Source: Rubripirellula sp.
Lineage (GTDB): Bacteria; Planctomycetota; Planctomycetia; Pirellulales; Pirellulaceae
Assembly (NCBI GenBank): GCA_012270065.1
Contig: JAAXJB010000008.1
Coordinates: forward strand, 19,105 to 54,609
Direction of reading: 5' to 3'
Length of the DNA stretch: 35,505 nt
Shown here: positions 1 to 8,585 of the stretch, piece after piece
How positions within the stretch are numbered: position 1 is the stretch's first letter
Layout of the letters: the number at the start of each line of letters is the position of its first letter
The notes under the pieces: model-generated
What the model saw: the letters and a program-made list of their open reading frames with translations, nothing else
What the model was told of the DNA's origin: nothing
The model's database searches: none
Program-made: the position numbers and the translations under genes

Positions 1-49
1 GTTCGGTTTGCCCAACAAAGTCGAATCCAAAGGGGACTACATCCTTTGA
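1..49 (+). CDS. C-terminal end of an upstream gene (partial)
   Basis: From base 2 one frame reads FGLPNKVESKGDYIL followed by TGA at 47-49. The codons look protein-like and the stop lies ahead of a convincing terminator (236-271), which fits the last residues of a gene that starts outside the window. The fragment is too short to identify. A second frame is also open here, so the assignment is tentative. Confidence 0.3.
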   Translation, partial: FGLPNKVESKGDYIL

Positions 50-370
50 AGTTTCGACTTGGGCCTTGCCCGGCATTGGCGGCGGGAAGTTGGGCCTGAC
101 GCGAAGCATTTGTTGGTGCAGCAAGAAAAGCATCGCTGTTTTACAAAAGCAGTTCAGTTGCAGCACGTCAGATCAGCAACACCTTTACAGGGCAACGGGA
201 ACCAGCGACAATGGTGGGTTGAATTACAGCGGAAGCCTTTCCCCTCTGGATGCGGGAAAGGTTTTCTTTTTGATCTCCATGCAATTGCTGTCTGCAAGCG
301 TTGCTGTTTGCAAGTGCGGTTCAATTGTTTTTCCTCATACAGCTTGACTACGCAGAAAGGTATATCTGTC
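50..370. other. Intergenic region upstream of greA
   Basis: About 320 bases lie between the putative upstream stop (49) and the greA start (371). A reading frame is open across it in frame with greA, but its translation is rich in Cys, Gln, His and Arg and resembles no protein. It also runs through the hairpin/T-tract at 236-271. I read it as untranslated, holding that terminator and presumably the greA promoter. Confidence 0.6.
236..271 (+). terminator. Rho-independent terminator of the gene upstream of greA
   Basis: Stem cctttccc (236-243) pairs perfectly with gggaaagg (254-261) around a 10-nt loop, and is followed directly by ttttcttttt (262-271). This is a classical intrinsic terminator on the plus strand. 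It separates the partial upstream gene from greA and argues against extending greA upstream. Confidence 0.65.
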
Positions 371-850
371 ATGATGGATTCGGTGCCGATGACTCGTGAA
401 GGGTACAACAAGATCAAGGCCGAAATAGATCGCCTCGAGAATGAGGAAATGCCGGCTGTCACAGAGAAAATTGCTGAGGCGCGCGAGGAGGGGGACCTGA
501 AGGAGAATGCCGAGTACCACGCGCAGCGGGAAAACCAGGGCATGCTGATGGCCAAAATCCATGAACTGAAGAGCAAAATCGCGCGTGCTTCCATCGTTGA
601 TGTTTCGCAGTTGCCCAAAGATGAGGTTGTCTTTGGATGCACTGTGACGGTTGAGGACGTGGCGTATGGTGACGAGGAACAGTTCACGCTGGTGGGTGCC
701 GGGGAAGAAGATTACGACTCTGGCAAAATCCTGGTGACCAGTCCCTTTGGTCAAGGTCTCATCGGAAAGAAGGTTGGAGAGACCGCCGAGGTGGAGGTTC
801 CGGCTGGGAAGCTGAAGTTCAAAATTCTCAAAATTGAATTCGAAGTCTGA
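371..850 (+). CDS. greA: Transcription elongation factor GreA
   Basis: A 159-aa protein of the usual GreA length (about 158 aa). GreA enters the RNA polymerase secondary channel and stimulates cleavage of backtracked transcripts. The N-terminal coiled coil (about residues 9-75) carries the hallmark tip [11 protein letters not shown], with the acidic residues near D42 and E45 that act at the polymerase active centre. The C-terminal FKBP-like domain contains [14 protein letters not shown] and ends in [12 protein letters not shown]. The start at 371 (or the adjacent ATG at 374) matches the family N-terminus and has AAAGG about 10 bases upstream. An open frame extends back to base 59 but is not protein-like. 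The next gene follows after 14 bases, suggesting co-transcription. Confidence 0.95.
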   Translation: MMDSVPMTREGYNKIKAEIDRLENEEMPAVTEKIAEAREEGDLKENAEYHAQRENQGMLMAKIHELKSKIARASIVDVSQLPKDEVVFGCTVTVEDVAYGDEEQFTLVGAGEEDYDSGKILVTSPFGQGLIGKKVGETAEVEVPAGKLKFKILKIEFEV

Positions 851-864
851 GTCGATAGAAGGCC

Positions 865-1674
865 GTGACAGAAAAATCTGACAATCAAGCGGATGGCACA
901 GATGGTGGTTCCGCAGACGGTTCACCGGCGGACGATCGTGTTGTCGCGGGTGATGTTCTGAAAGAGTCGGCCAATACAACTTCCGGCAGACAAACAACAG
1001 AAAACTCTGCAGTAACACAGGAAGACAATCAGGGGCCCGGCTGGCTTCCTGCCCTGATGGCCGGTAGTGTGATTCTGGGTATCGCCGGCTTCATTTGCTG
1101 TGGGGTCTCGACATGGGTTCTATTTCAGAAACGCACGGAACTCGCCGTGCGAACATTGCGAGGCGCTTACCTCATCGAACTGGAACAAAGCTACCTTGAA
1201 CCCGCTACCAAGCGGGAAGTGATTGATGAAGTTGAGACACTGATTGCCGGAATGGAAGCAGGTGACTACGAGAATTGGCAGTCAGCGGCGATCATGCAGC
1301 GTCTGCAGCGCCTTCCCGTCGTGCAGTGGGGGGATCTTCAGGCGGTCGAATTGTTCATCAGCAAGAACGACGGACCGGATCAGGAAGTACAGCTCAAGGA
1401 ACTCTCTCGACTGCAGCAGGCCGTTGCAAATGGGTCAGCGACTTCGTTTGATTTTCAAGATGTTCTGGAACCGGTTCATCGTGCCGATCCGGAGAGTTCC
1501 AGCGGGTTTTCACTGATTCAGCCTCTGGGATCGGAACAGGTTGCAGAGGTCTGTTTGCGGGCAAAATTGATTGCCGATCGGGCAAATATCGCTGATCAGA
1601 CCTTTCCCAAGGTGGATTTGGCGGCAATTGTGGAGCGTGAAATCTCATTAGGAGCGACTGCTGGCGGTTTTTGA
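865..1674 (+). CDS. Single-pass membrane protein of unknown function, downstream of greA
   Basis: A 269-aa protein starting at GTG 865, with AGAAGG just upstream and only 14 bases after the greA stop. Residues 1-55 are hydrophilic and rich in Asp, Ser, Gly and Thr. One clear transmembrane helix follows (about residues 60-85, containing ALMAGSVILGIAGFICCGV). The remaining 180 residues are largely helical and acidic, with no motif I recognise. The likely topology is a disordered cytoplasmic N-terminus, one TM helix and a soluble C-terminal domain. Two Cys lie within the TM segment. It could be a lineage-specific planctomycete protein; I have no functional call. Confidence 0.75.
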   Translation: MTEKSDNQADGTDGGSADGSPADDRVVAGDVLKESANTTSGRQTTENSAVTQEDNQGPGWLPALMAGSVILGIAGFICCGVSTWVLFQKRTELAVRTLRGAYLIELEQSYLEPATKREVIDEVETLIAGMEAGDYENWQSAAIMQRLQRLPVVQWGDLQAVELFISKNDGPDQEVQLKELSRLQQAVANGSATSFDFQDVLEPVHRADPESSSGFSLIQPLGSEQVAEVCLRAKLIADRANIADQTFPKVDLAAIVEREISLGATAGGF

Positions 1675-1724
1675 CGTTGATTGGACTGGTCACGTCTGGT
1701 TTGCTGCCTACACTGCAACGCTCG

Positions 1725-1752
1725 GGAAAACAGCCATGTCGGAGCTGTTTCC
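1725..1752 (+). terminator. Possible hairpin downstream of the greA operon
   Basis: ggaaaacagc (1725-1734) pairs with gctgtttcc (1744-1752) with one bulged A and a 9-nt loop, 51 bases after the stop at 1674. No T-tract follows, so it may be a weak or factor-dependent terminator, or chance. Confidence 0.25.
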
Positions 1753-1890
1753 GGACTGGGAACGCGGACTTGTCTCATGATGGCAGCATGTGTTTCCAAG
1801 TTGACGATGGCAAATCAGCCATGCCCGTGCCGTCGGCGGGAAGCCTTCAGGTAGCTATCAAGAAGAAGATGATTGATTTGGGAGTTGGAT

Positions 1891-3483
1891 GTGGGAAAGC
1901 GTCAGGTTGTAATTGTTGGGGCAGGACCCGGTGGGCTGGCAACCGCAATGCAGTTGGCGCATGCCGGTTGCGATGTGACGGTGCTGGAACGACGTGATCA
2001 TGTCGGAGGACGCACCTCGGCCATTGAGATCGACGGCTATCGCTTCGATTGTGGCCCCACGTTCTTTCTCTATCCCAGAGTACTTTCGGAGATTTTTCGT
2101 TCGGTAGGTCGGCAATTGATGACTGACATTCCGATGGTAAGACTTGATCCTCAGTATCGTTTGACATTTGGTGAAGGTGGGCAACTTGATTGCACGCCGG
2201 ACATGGATGAGATGGATCGTCAAATCGCCGAGTTTGCCCCTGCTGATGTCGGTGCACTCCGACGTTACATGGATGATAACCGGATCAAGTTGGAAAAATT
2301 TCGACCGATTCTGGAGACGCCTTTCAATTCGATGGCTGACTTGATCAGGCCATCGCTTCTTGGGGCAGCAAAACACCTTCACCCATTCAGATCACTTGGT
2401 GACGAACTGGGACGATATTTCAGTGATCCAAGACTGGTCATTTCATTTGCTTTCCAATCGAAGTATCTCGGCATGTCGCCGTTCCAGTGCCCCAGTCTGT
2501 TCAGCATCCTGTCGTTTCTGGAGTACGAGCATGGTGTCTGGCATCCTCACGGTGGCTGCAGCATGGTGAGCGAGCGCATGGCGGAAATTGCTGAATCAAT
2601 GGGAGTGAAAATACGACTTTCGGAGCCAGTGAATTCAGTGGAACTCAACGGGAGGCGTTTGACAGCTTTGAAGACAGAACAGGCGACGTATACGGCGGAT
2701 GCTTTTGTCGTCAACGCTGATTTCGCGGACTGGATGTCCAAGACAATTCCGAATCGCGCCCGTAAGCGGTGGAGTGACGAAAGACTGTCTGAGAAAAAAT
2801 ACTCGTGCAGCACATTCATGCTCTACCTGGGAATTGATGGCGTGTACGAGGATCTTCCCCATCACAACATCCACATCAGCAGTGACTATGAACGCAATCT
2901 TGATGAGATTGAACGCCAGCATGTGCTCAGTGAGGATCCATCTTTTTACGTTCAAAACGCCAGCGTCACTGATCCGACGTTGGCACCGCAAGGTCAGAGC
3001 GCGATGTATGTTCTGGTGCCCGTGACCCATCAACACAGGAATGTTGACTGGTCAGTGGAATCGGATCGTTTCCGTGATTTGACGCTTGATAAGCTTGCCG
3101 CGATTGGATTGACTGACATTCGCGAGCGTATTCGTGTTGAACATCGGATTACACCTGCGGACTGGGAAAGCAAGTATGCAATCTACCGGGGGGCAACGTT
3201 CAACCTTGCCCACAACCTGGGACAGATGCTTCATAAACGCCCGCACAACCGGTTCGAAGAACTCGATGGTGTCTATCTTGTTGGCGGGGGAACTCATCCC
3301 GGCAGTGGGTTGCCAGTGATTTATGAGTCAAGTCGAATCAGCAGCCGTCTGCTATTGAACGATCTTGGAGTGAATTCGGATTTCATTGATGAGGCGTGCA
3401 CCTGTGTTGAGGAGGACTACTCCGATTATCAGACAAACACGCTCACAGGATCTGATCAGGCGATGGAAGAGTCACCTGCCTAG
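1891..3483 (+). CDS. FAD-dependent CrtI/CrtN-family desaturase or oxidoreductase
   Basis: A 530-aa member of the phytoene/diapophytoene desaturase group, which oxidises polyisoprenoid substrates at the membrane using FAD. The N-terminus has the dinucleotide-binding motif [13 protein letters not shown] (about residues 7-19), then [13 protein letters not shown] and the conserved FDCGPTFFL. The C-terminal FAD motif is [16 protein letters not shown]. Length suits the family (about 490-550 aa). A roughly 35-residue acidic tail with two Cys is extra. I chose GTG 1891 because GGGAG sits 6 bases upstream and the Rossmann motif then begins at the usual distance; TTG 1873 is the alternative. No other carotenoid gene lies nearby, so the exact substrate (C30 or C40 carotenoid, or squalene-related) is not resolved. 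It ends 11 bases from the convergent DUF1080 gene. Confidence 0.85.
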   Translation: MGKRQVVIVGAGPGGLATAMQLAHAGCDVTVLERRDHVGGRTSAIEIDGYRFDCGPTFFLYPRVLSEIFRSVGRQLMTDIPMVRLDPQYRLTFGEGGQLDCTPDMDEMDRQIAEFAPADVGALRRYMDDNRIKLEKFRPILETPFNSMADLIRPSLLGAAKHLHPFRSLGDELGRYFSDPRLVISFAFQSKYLGMSPFQCPSLFSILSFLEYEHGVWHPHGGCSMVSERMAEIAESMGVKIRLSEPVNSVELNGRRLTALKTEQATYTADAFVVNADFADWMSKTIPNRARKRWSDERLSEKKYSCSTFMLYLGIDGVYEDLPHHNIHISSDYERNLDEIERQHVLSEDPSFYVQNASVTDPTLAPQGQSAMYVLVPVTHQHRNVDWSVESDRFRDLTLDKLAAIGLTDIRERIRVEHRITPADWESKYAIYRGATFNLAHNLGQMLHKRPHNRFEELDGVYLVGGGTHPGSGLPVIYESSRISSRLLLNDLGVNSDFIDEACTCVEEDYSDYQTNTLTGSDQAMEESPA

Positions 3484-3494
3484 CCACCAGGGAT

Positions 3495-4223
3495 TCAATT
3501 CTGCTCAAGGGTCTTGATGGATACATCTTTGATCCAGACAACCTGGCCATGATTCTGAAAGCCGATTTTCCCTTCGCGGGGAAGTTTCTTCAGGGCAGTT
3601 TTGAATTTGTTTTTGGAGCCGTCCGGGTTTTGCCCTGCCGTTTCCCACTCGTCGATATTGGCCTGATTGACGAGCATGCCATTGATTTCGACACGTATCA
3701 TTGGCCCGCGGCAGGTCAGTTTCAGATGATTCCATTGACCGACTGGATTGGCAGGGTCAGCTTTTGCAGCCTGGGCGTCGTAAAGTGCACCGTTGAGATT
3801 TTTTGGATCCTTGCGGCCCTTGGCAGCCTGAAAACCTTCATTGTCAAGCAATTGGATTTCGAAGCCTTGCTGAACCGGGTCGGAAGGATTCGTACGAAAA
3901 AAGATTCCGCTATTGGCAGACTCGGAAAGTCTGTAATTCAATTGCAGTTCAAAATCGCCATACGTCTGACGGGTCCAGATATACCCCATGCCGCGTTTGC
4001 GTACCGTTCCATTGCGGCTTTTGACCTCCTGCATGCGACAGGAAAGACTGCCGTCCTTGTCGATGAACCACGCGTCCTTCGCAAAATCCCATTGGCTTGT
4101 TGTTGTGCCGTTGAATAGCACTTGTGTTTCAGCAGCGGCAAGCGGCCTGGTGAACATGCTGCCATGTATCAGGAGAAGGGTCAGAAAAGAGGTGGTCAGC
4201 TTGGAGATTGCTTTGGTTTGCAT
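3495..4223 (-). CDS. Secreted DUF1080 protein (3-keto-disaccharide hydrolase-like)
   Basis: A 242-aa protein with a signal peptide (hydrophobic segment SFLTLLLIHG, cleavage near residues 29-31). It has the DUF1080 concanavalin-like fold: VLFNGTTTSQWDF at the start of the mature protein, GDFELQLNYRLSESANSGIFF in the middle, and GKIGFQNHG near the end. DUF1080 proteins are greatly expanded in planctomycetes; some members cleave 3-keto-glycosides, and many are uncharacterised. It is the last gene of a three-gene minus-strand unit, 9 bases after the MazG-like stop. No strong ribosome binding site is visible before the ATG. Confidence 0.88.
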   Translation of the reverse strand: MQTKAISKLTTSFLTLLLIHGSMFTRPLAAAETQVLFNGTTTSQWDFAKDAWFIDKDGSLSCRMQEVKSRNGTVRKRGMGYIWTRQTYGDFELQLNYRLSESANSGIFFRTNPSDPVQQGFEIQLLDNEGFQAAKGRKDPKNLNGALYDAQAAKADPANPVGQWNHLKLTCRGPMIRVEINGMLVNQANIDEWETAGQNPDGSKNKFKTALKKLPREGKIGFQNHGQVVWIKDVSIKTLEQN

Positions 4224-4232
4224 GTGGATCGA

Positions 4233-4598
4233 TCACTTTGATTCGAGCTTTTTGTTTTTCAGGTGACGAGTCGCGTCACGTTTTGTTTTCTTGTCCAGAT
4301 TTTTTTTGAGTGCATCTGTCAGATCGATTCCAGATTGGTTCGCAAGGCAGATGGTTACGAACATGACGTCGGCAAGTTCATCGGCCAGATCACCCGGCGA
4401 TTCCCCCGGTTTGGATGACTGCTCACCGGCAGTCCGCGCGAGAATCCTGGCAACTTCGCCGACTTCCTCGACAAGCTGCGCGAGGTTTGTGAGTTCGTTG
4501 AAATAGCGGACACCAATGGTGCGGATCCATTCATCAATTTCAGCTTGTGCCTGCCGTAATGTCAGATCAGGAGCGGATTCTTCAGTTGATGAATTCAT
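4233..4598 (-). CDS. MazG-like nucleotide pyrophosphohydrolase
   Basis: A 121-aa single-domain protein of the all-alpha NTP pyrophosphatase (MazG-like) superfamily, which hydrolyses nucleoside triphosphates to monophosphate and pyrophosphate in the cytoplasm. The Mg-binding motif is visible as LVEEVGEVAR followed, about 25 residues later, by LADELADVMF, giving the EExxE...ExxD pattern. The C-terminus is very Lys-rich. It has one MazG domain only, so it is not the two-domain E. coli-type MazG. The ATG overlaps the stop of the upstream FG-GAP gene as ATGA (4595-4598), which implies translational coupling. A cytoplasmic house-cleaning enzyme between two secreted proteins is an odd arrangement. 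Confidence 0.88.
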   Translation of the reverse strand: MNSSTEESAPDLTLRQAQAEIDEWIRTIGVRYFNELTNLAQLVEEVGEVARILARTAGEQSSKPGESPGDLADELADVMFVTICLANQSGIDLTDALKKNLDKKTKRDATRHLKNKKLESK

Positions 4599-5788
4599 TT
4601 GGCCAGCAGGAGATAAGTTCCACTTTTGCCCGCCACTGCCACGTCACACTTTTCGTCACCGTTGAGGTCTGTGACGACGATTTGCAGACCGCAACCGACA
4701 TGCCCTTCTTCGATTGTGTGGCGGGTGAATTGACGGGTTTTGGAATCCCAGTCGTAGTAATAAAGGCAGGGCATTTCCTGACCACCGGGATCGCGTCCGT
4801 TGTGTCCATAGTATCGCTTTCCGGTAATCAATTCCGAGTTTCCGTCACCATCGATATCGGCCCATGCGAGGGTGTGGGGCTGGCTGAAGCTGCGATCAAT
4901 TTTGTGCTCTTTCCACTGGATTTTTCCATCAGCATCTCTGCCTTCGTTCTGCCACCACTGCAAGCCGTAGTCATGTCCCTTCCCGAAGATGAGATCCCCG
5001 TCACCATCCTCATCGAGATCTGTCACGATCATGGGGACGCTGGCATGCAATTCCCAGTCTGCGTGGAATTTCCAGGGCTGTCCCCAGGGGTTTTCCTTGG
5101 GTTGTTCATACCAACCCTGCCCGACCAGAACATCGGTCAGACCGTCGCCGCTGATGTCTCCGACTGCCAACCCATGTCCGTTTCCCTTCTCGCCTAGTTG
5201 ATGTGGTTGCATCTCATAGATTGGACTCGATGTGTCATTTTTTTTCTTTGGATCTGATGGTGCGGGTTTATCAATGAGTCGCCAGATCACTGTTGGCACA
5301 TTCTTGGTCCAGCTGTTGACAATCCATTCGGGCCGGCCGTCACCATCGATGTCCTGAAGCAGTTGCCCTTCATTGCGACTGTTCTTGGTGTCGACCAGTA
5401 AGTGTTGTTTCCAGTGCTTGCCAAGCCTGAGCCCTTCCTTTCCCGGGTTTTCGTACCAGTGAATCTCCGTAGGGGTGAAAGACCCTGCGATCACATCCAG
5501 TCTTCCATCACCGTTGACATCCAGCAGATAGTCACCATTACTCTCGACATAGCCATTCCAGTCAGCGATGTTTCGCAGTGGTCTTGGTGCCCAGTCGCCT
5601 CCACGGTACCAATTCCTGCCTGCAACAAGATCGGGCTTGCCGTCGCCGTCAACGTCCCCCGCAGCAATTCCCTCATTGGCATCAACTGTTAACAGCTTGA
5701 CGCTGTACAGTGATTCGGGCTCTTCCGACCATGCGGTTGTGGAAATCACGGCGAATGTAAGGAGGACGTGAAGGGAACGATTGAGCAT
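4595..5788 (-). CDS. Secreted seven-bladed FG-GAP/VCBS-repeat propeller
   Basis: A 397-aa protein with a signal peptide (MLNRSLHVLLTFAVISTTAW, cleavage near residue 21). It contains seven repeats built on a calcium-binding DxDGDG loop, for example GDVDGDGKPDLVAG, LDVNGDGRLDVIAG, QDIDGDGRPEWIV, GDISGDGLTDVLVG, TDLDEDGDGDLIFG, ADIDGDGNSELITG and TDLNGDEKCDVAVAG. Seven repeats predict one closed beta-propeller, as in integrin-alpha/VCBS families, acting outside the cytoplasm in binding. No catalytic module is attached. AAGGG lies about 8 bases upstream of the ATG. It heads the FG-GAP / MazG-like / DUF1080 unit, and an 11-bp tandem repeat lies 47-90 bases upstream. Confidence 0.88.
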   Translation of the reverse strand: MLNRSLHVLLTFAVISTTAWSEEPESLYSVKLLTVDANEGIAAGDVDGDGKPDLVAGRNWYRGGDWAPRPLRNIADWNGYVESNGDYLLDVNGDGRLDVIAGSFTPTEIHWYENPGKEGLRLGKHWKQHLLVDTKNSRNEGQLLQDIDGDGRPEWIVNSWTKNVPTVIWRLIDKPAPSDPKKKNDTSSPIYEMQPHQLGEKGNGHGLAVGDISGDGLTDVLVGQGWYEQPKENPWGQPWKFHADWELHASVPMIVTDLDEDGDGDLIFGKGHDYGLQWWQNEGRDADGKIQWKEHKIDRSFSQPHTLAWADIDGDGNSELITGKRYYGHNGRDPGGQEMPCLYYYDWDSKTRQFTRHTIEEGHVGCGLQIVVTDLNGDEKCDVAVAGKSGTYLLLAK

Positions 5789-6110
5789 GATGTAGACCCT
5801 TTTTGGGCAGGTTCCGGGAGACCGCCCTCGAATGGTGTGAGTGTGGTGAGAGTGTGGTGAGAGTGTGGTGAGAGTGTGTGGTACGGTGGTTTCGAGGGTG
5901 ACGGCTCAGGAGACTGACCCTCAGATTTCCCAGAATGTGTGACCCGTAAGTTTTTCCTTGGGCCTAAAAACCGCAACAAAATCGGATTTGTTTTCCCACT
6001 TTGGTTGTCAGGCACCTGTGCGGCGGCGGGAAATACAGCCATGATTGTACCTTCTGACGGCCGCTATTCCGATCTCGGTCGTGAAAAAATAACGCGGTTC
6101 TGCCAAGCTG
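5789..6110. other. Divergent intergenic region with an 11-bp tandem repeat
   Basis: About 320 bases separate the minus-strand FG-GAP gene and the plus-strand MaoC-like gene. It holds the GTGAGAGTGTG tandem repeat (5835-5878). Short open frames across it do not look like proteins. The promoters of both flanking genes should lie here, but I cannot assign -10/-35 elements with confidence. Confidence 0.5.
5835..5878. repeat. Four tandem copies of an 11-bp unit
   Basis: The unit gtgagagtgtg occurs four times head to tail (5835-5845, 5846-5856, 5857-5867, 5868-5878). The first copy differs at one base and the last three are identical. The array is G/T-rich on the plus strand and lies 47-90 bases upstream of the FG-GAP start codon, in or near its promoter or leader. 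Confidence 0.9.
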
Positions 6111-6704
6111 GTGTCTGTTTGGCCACTGATTCACGAGATCTCATCAGCCCTTTGTCACATTGCACCTTCACAGGTCGAGGAAGTCTTGGAAACATCCACC
6201 GAAGAATCGACCCAAGTTCAGCGGCTGTTTTTCGAAGATCTGCAGGTCGGCGATAATTGGCTCAGTGAAGAACGTGAAATCACGGCCGAAGACGTTGCCG
6301 ACTTCGCTCTGCTGACAGGTGACCATGATCCTTTGCATCAGGATGGTGGCATTTCATCTCCTTTTGGTGAACCGGTAGCTCACGGCCTTCTGGGGCTGAG
6401 TGTACTTGCCGGTCTGAGCAGTTCTCGCCCTGCAGTAGCTACATTGGCTCTGGTTGGAATTTCAGACTGGCAATTCGAATCACCGGTATTTTTTGGTGAT
6501 GTCGTTTGTGTGAGAACGGAAGTTCATGAGATTCATCCGCATGGACGTCGTGCGGGACGTGTCATCTGGAACCGCGAACTCATCAATCAACGTGGACGCG
6601 TTGTTCAGCGAGGCCGCTTTGTAACACTTGTTTCGACACGGTCGCGGATCCGCCGCGATGCAAAACACGAGACCGGTCCCCCGCGGTCGCTTCCTGCCAG
6701 GTGA
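6111..6704 (+). CDS. MaoC-like (hot-dog fold) enoyl-CoA hydratase
   Basis: The hot-dog hydratase signature FALLTGDHDPLHQD contains the Asp-His dyad of MaoC/R-specific enoyl-CoA hydratases, and FGEPVAHGLLGLSVLAGL follows as expected. These enzymes add water across the double bond of enoyl-CoA thioesters. The recognisable domain begins at RLFFEDLQVGD, some 38 residues into the longest frame. The start is therefore uncertain: GTG 6111 has no visible ribosome binding site, while TTG 6186 has GAGGAAG only 2 bases upstream. The C-terminal 20 residues are Arg/Pro-rich and divergent. It stands alone with no fatty-acid or PHA gene beside it, so its substrate is unknown. Confidence 0.82.
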   Translation: MSVWPLIHEISSALCHIAPSQVEEVLETSTEESTQVQRLFFEDLQVGDNWLSEEREITAEDVADFALLTGDHDPLHQDGGISSPFGEPVAHGLLGLSVLAGLSSSRPAVATLALVGISDWQFESPVFFGDVVCVRTEVHEIHPHGRRAGRVIWNRELINQRGRVVQRGRFVTLVSTRSRIRRDAKHETGPPRSLPAR

Positions 6705-6734
6705 TTTCTTTTCAGTCACAGGACAAATGATCAG

Positions 6735-6756
6735 TTCTGAGATAATCGTCTCAGAA
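6735..6756 (+). terminator. Possible terminator hairpin after the MaoC-like gene
   Basis: ttctgaga (6735-6742) pairs perfectly with tctcagaa (6749-6756) around a 6-nt loop, 30 bases after the MaoC-like stop. There is no clear T-tract, so termination is only suggested. Confidence 0.3.
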
Positions 6757-6775
6757 ATGATCCGTTTCTGGAACA

Positions 6776-6836
6776 CTGCTGCCAACCGACGTGGCCAGCG
6801 AACGACGTGGTCAGCGAACGACGTGACTGGCAGCAG
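6776..6836. repeat. 16-bp direct repeats flanked by a 9-bp inverted repeat
   Basis: cgacgtggccagcgaa (6787-6802) and cgacgtggtcagcgaa (6803-6818) differ at one base. A third partial copy, cgacgtg, follows at 6819-6825. The block is bracketed by ctgctgcca (6776-6784) and its exact inverse tggcagcag (6828-6836). It may be a structured 3' end or a binding site cluster. Confidence 0.7.
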
Positions 6837-7123
6837 CTTTGCAGATGACAACGTCAATCTGCAAACTCACGGGTGAAGATGCTCACTCAACCAGCGTTGA
6901 AGTAACCTGACTCAGGTTTGCGTTAGTGAACATCATGAAGGATAATCACATGAGTGATTCAGTTGCCCGGGGAATCAGAACATTGACTGATCGAATCTGA
7001 ACAGGCAACTACCGACAGTTATCCTGGCGAATGTGGTTTCAGCAAGGTAGTGAACCACCCAGTATCGCCGGAATTCCGCTCGTGACGTCGGTTCTTGACT
7101 CCCATACCAAGCAGAGATTTACG

Positions 7124-8569
7124 ATGCGAAAAATGAAAACGATGGCCCGGCGAGTACTGCGTTTGATCGCTGTGGCAGGTTTTCTTGTTTGTTTGAATGG
7201 TCAACCAGTCACCGCTGCGGTGCCCCACATCGTATTGGTGATGGCGGACGATCAGGGGTGGGGGCAAACGGGCTATTACAACCATCCTCGTTTGAAGACC
7301 CCGCATCTCGATGCGATGGCTGAATCAGGACTCCGGTTTGATCGCTTTTACGCTGGGGCTCCGGTTTGCTCGCCTACCCGCGCGAGTGTTTTGACAGGTA
7401 GAGCGAATGATAGGACAGGAGTCCTTAGTCACGGTTACGCTTTACGACGACAGGAAATCACGCTTCCACAAATACTTGCCGGTGCCGGATATCGAACAGG
7501 TCACTTTGGCAAATGGCATCTCAACGGAATACGCGGACCTGGTGTGCCAATCCTCAAGAGCGATGATCACAATCCTGGGGAGTTTGGTTTTGGGACGTGG
7601 CTATCGGTTACAAATTTTTTTGACCGGGATCCGCTTCTCAGTCGTGTTGGGCAATTTGAAGAGTTCGCAGGAGATTCGTCCGAGGTGGTTGTGGATCAGG
7701 CACTTGAGTTTATCAAGCAGAACGCAACGCAGGCCCCGACGTTCACCGTGATCTGGTACGGCACGCCTCACAGTCCCTTCAAGGCAGCAGAGGGAGACAT
7801 GGTCGATTTCACTGGGATGGATCCCAATTCCCGCAACCACTACGGCGAGCTTGTGGCGATGGATCGCAGTATCGGCGATTTGAGAAATGGCCTGCGCCAG
7901 CTTGGTATTGCGGACCAAACCCTGCTCTGGTTCTGTAGTGACAACGGTGGATTGCCAAAAATCAAGCCTGATACAGTGGGTGGTCTTCGCGGCAATAAAG
8001 GAACAATTTATGAAGGTGGTTTACGCGTACCGGCAATCATTGAATGGCCAGAAAAAATCAAACCGGCGCGCATCACATCTCACCCGGCAAGTGTTCTCGA
8101 CATTCTGCCGACAATTCTTGAAATCACGGGAACAACGTATCCTGCTCCCCAACGGCCGCTTGATGGGACAAGTCTGGTGCCACTGTTGCAGCGTGAAATT
8201 GGCAAACGGAAAAAACCCATTCCATTCCGGCACATTGGGCGTGCGGCATTGATCGACAACGATATGAAATTGCTGACCAATGCCATGCAAAAGGGAACGT
8301 TCGAATTGTATGACTTGGCCAATGATCCCAGTGAAACAACGGACATTTCTGGTGATCATCCGGAGATCTTTGCTCGGTTGAAGAAAGAAATGCTGACTTG
8401 GAGTAGCACTGTTGATAATAGTGTTGCAGGGAAAGATTATCCAAGTGGAATGGTTGATGAAGATGAGCCCGAACCCCGTTTTTGGACAGACATCGAAGCG
8501 TATCAACCATATTTCGACGACTGGAAAAACCGCTGGGAATATTCCTCACGACTGAAGAAACGGCGATAG
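7124..8569 (+). CDS. Secreted formylglycine-dependent sulfatase
   Basis: A 481-aa type I sulfatase, hydrolysing sulfate esters outside the cytoplasm. A signal peptide is present (positive MRKMKTMARRVLR, hydrophobic LIAVAGFLVCL, cleavage near AA 31-32). The calcium-binding DD pair lies in MADDQGWG (about D42, D43). The catalytic motif is CSPTR with C82, converted to formylglycine in this family. GKWHL (129-133) and SDNGG (D273, N274) supply further active-site residues. I chose ATG 7124 because the signal peptide then begins directly; ATG 7142 is possible, and the frame upstream of 7124 is not protein-like. The C-terminal half has the usual DLANDPSETTDIS turn. The sulfated substrate cannot be told from sequence alone. 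Confidence 0.9.
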   Translation: MRKMKTMARRVLRLIAVAGFLVCLNGQPVTAAVPHIVLVMADDQGWGQTGYYNHPRLKTPHLDAMAESGLRFDRFYAGAPVCSPTRASVLTGRANDRTGVLSHGYALRRQEITLPQILAGAGYRTGHFGKWHLNGIRGPGVPILKSDDHNPGEFGFGTWLSVTNFFDRDPLLSRVGQFEEFAGDSSEVVVDQALEFIKQNATQAPTFTVIWYGTPHSPFKAAEGDMVDFTGMDPNSRNHYGELVAMDRSIGDLRNGLRQLGIADQTLLWFCSDNGGLPKIKPDTVGGLRGNKGTIYEGGLRVPAIIEWPEKIKPARITSHPASVLDILPTILEITGTTYPAPQRPLDGTSLVPLLQREIGKRKKPIPFRHIGRAALIDNDMKLLTNAMQKGTFELYDLANDPSETTDISGDHPEIFARLKKEMLTWSSTVDNSVAGKDYPSGMVDEDEPEPRFWTDIEAYQPYFDDWKNRWEYSSRLKKRR

Positions 8570-8585
8570 CAGTCTGCGGATCGCT

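Larger units (their letters stand above)
6705..7123. other. Intergenic region with hairpins and short direct repeats
   Basis: About 420 bases between the MaoC-like gene and the sulfatase start. It contains an 8-bp stem with a 6-nt loop (6735-6756) and a cluster of 16-bp direct repeats bounded by a 9-bp inverted repeat (6776-6836). The short reading frames in it do not resemble proteins. The last part must include the sulfatase promoter. Confidence 0.5.

Noticed and set aside
59-370. N-terminal extension of greA by 104 residues
   Set aside because: The sequence is not protein-like, crosses a strong terminator, and the family N-terminus starts at 371.
5835-5878. CRISPR-like array
   Set aside because: Units are 11 bp and head to tail without spacers; no cas gene is present.
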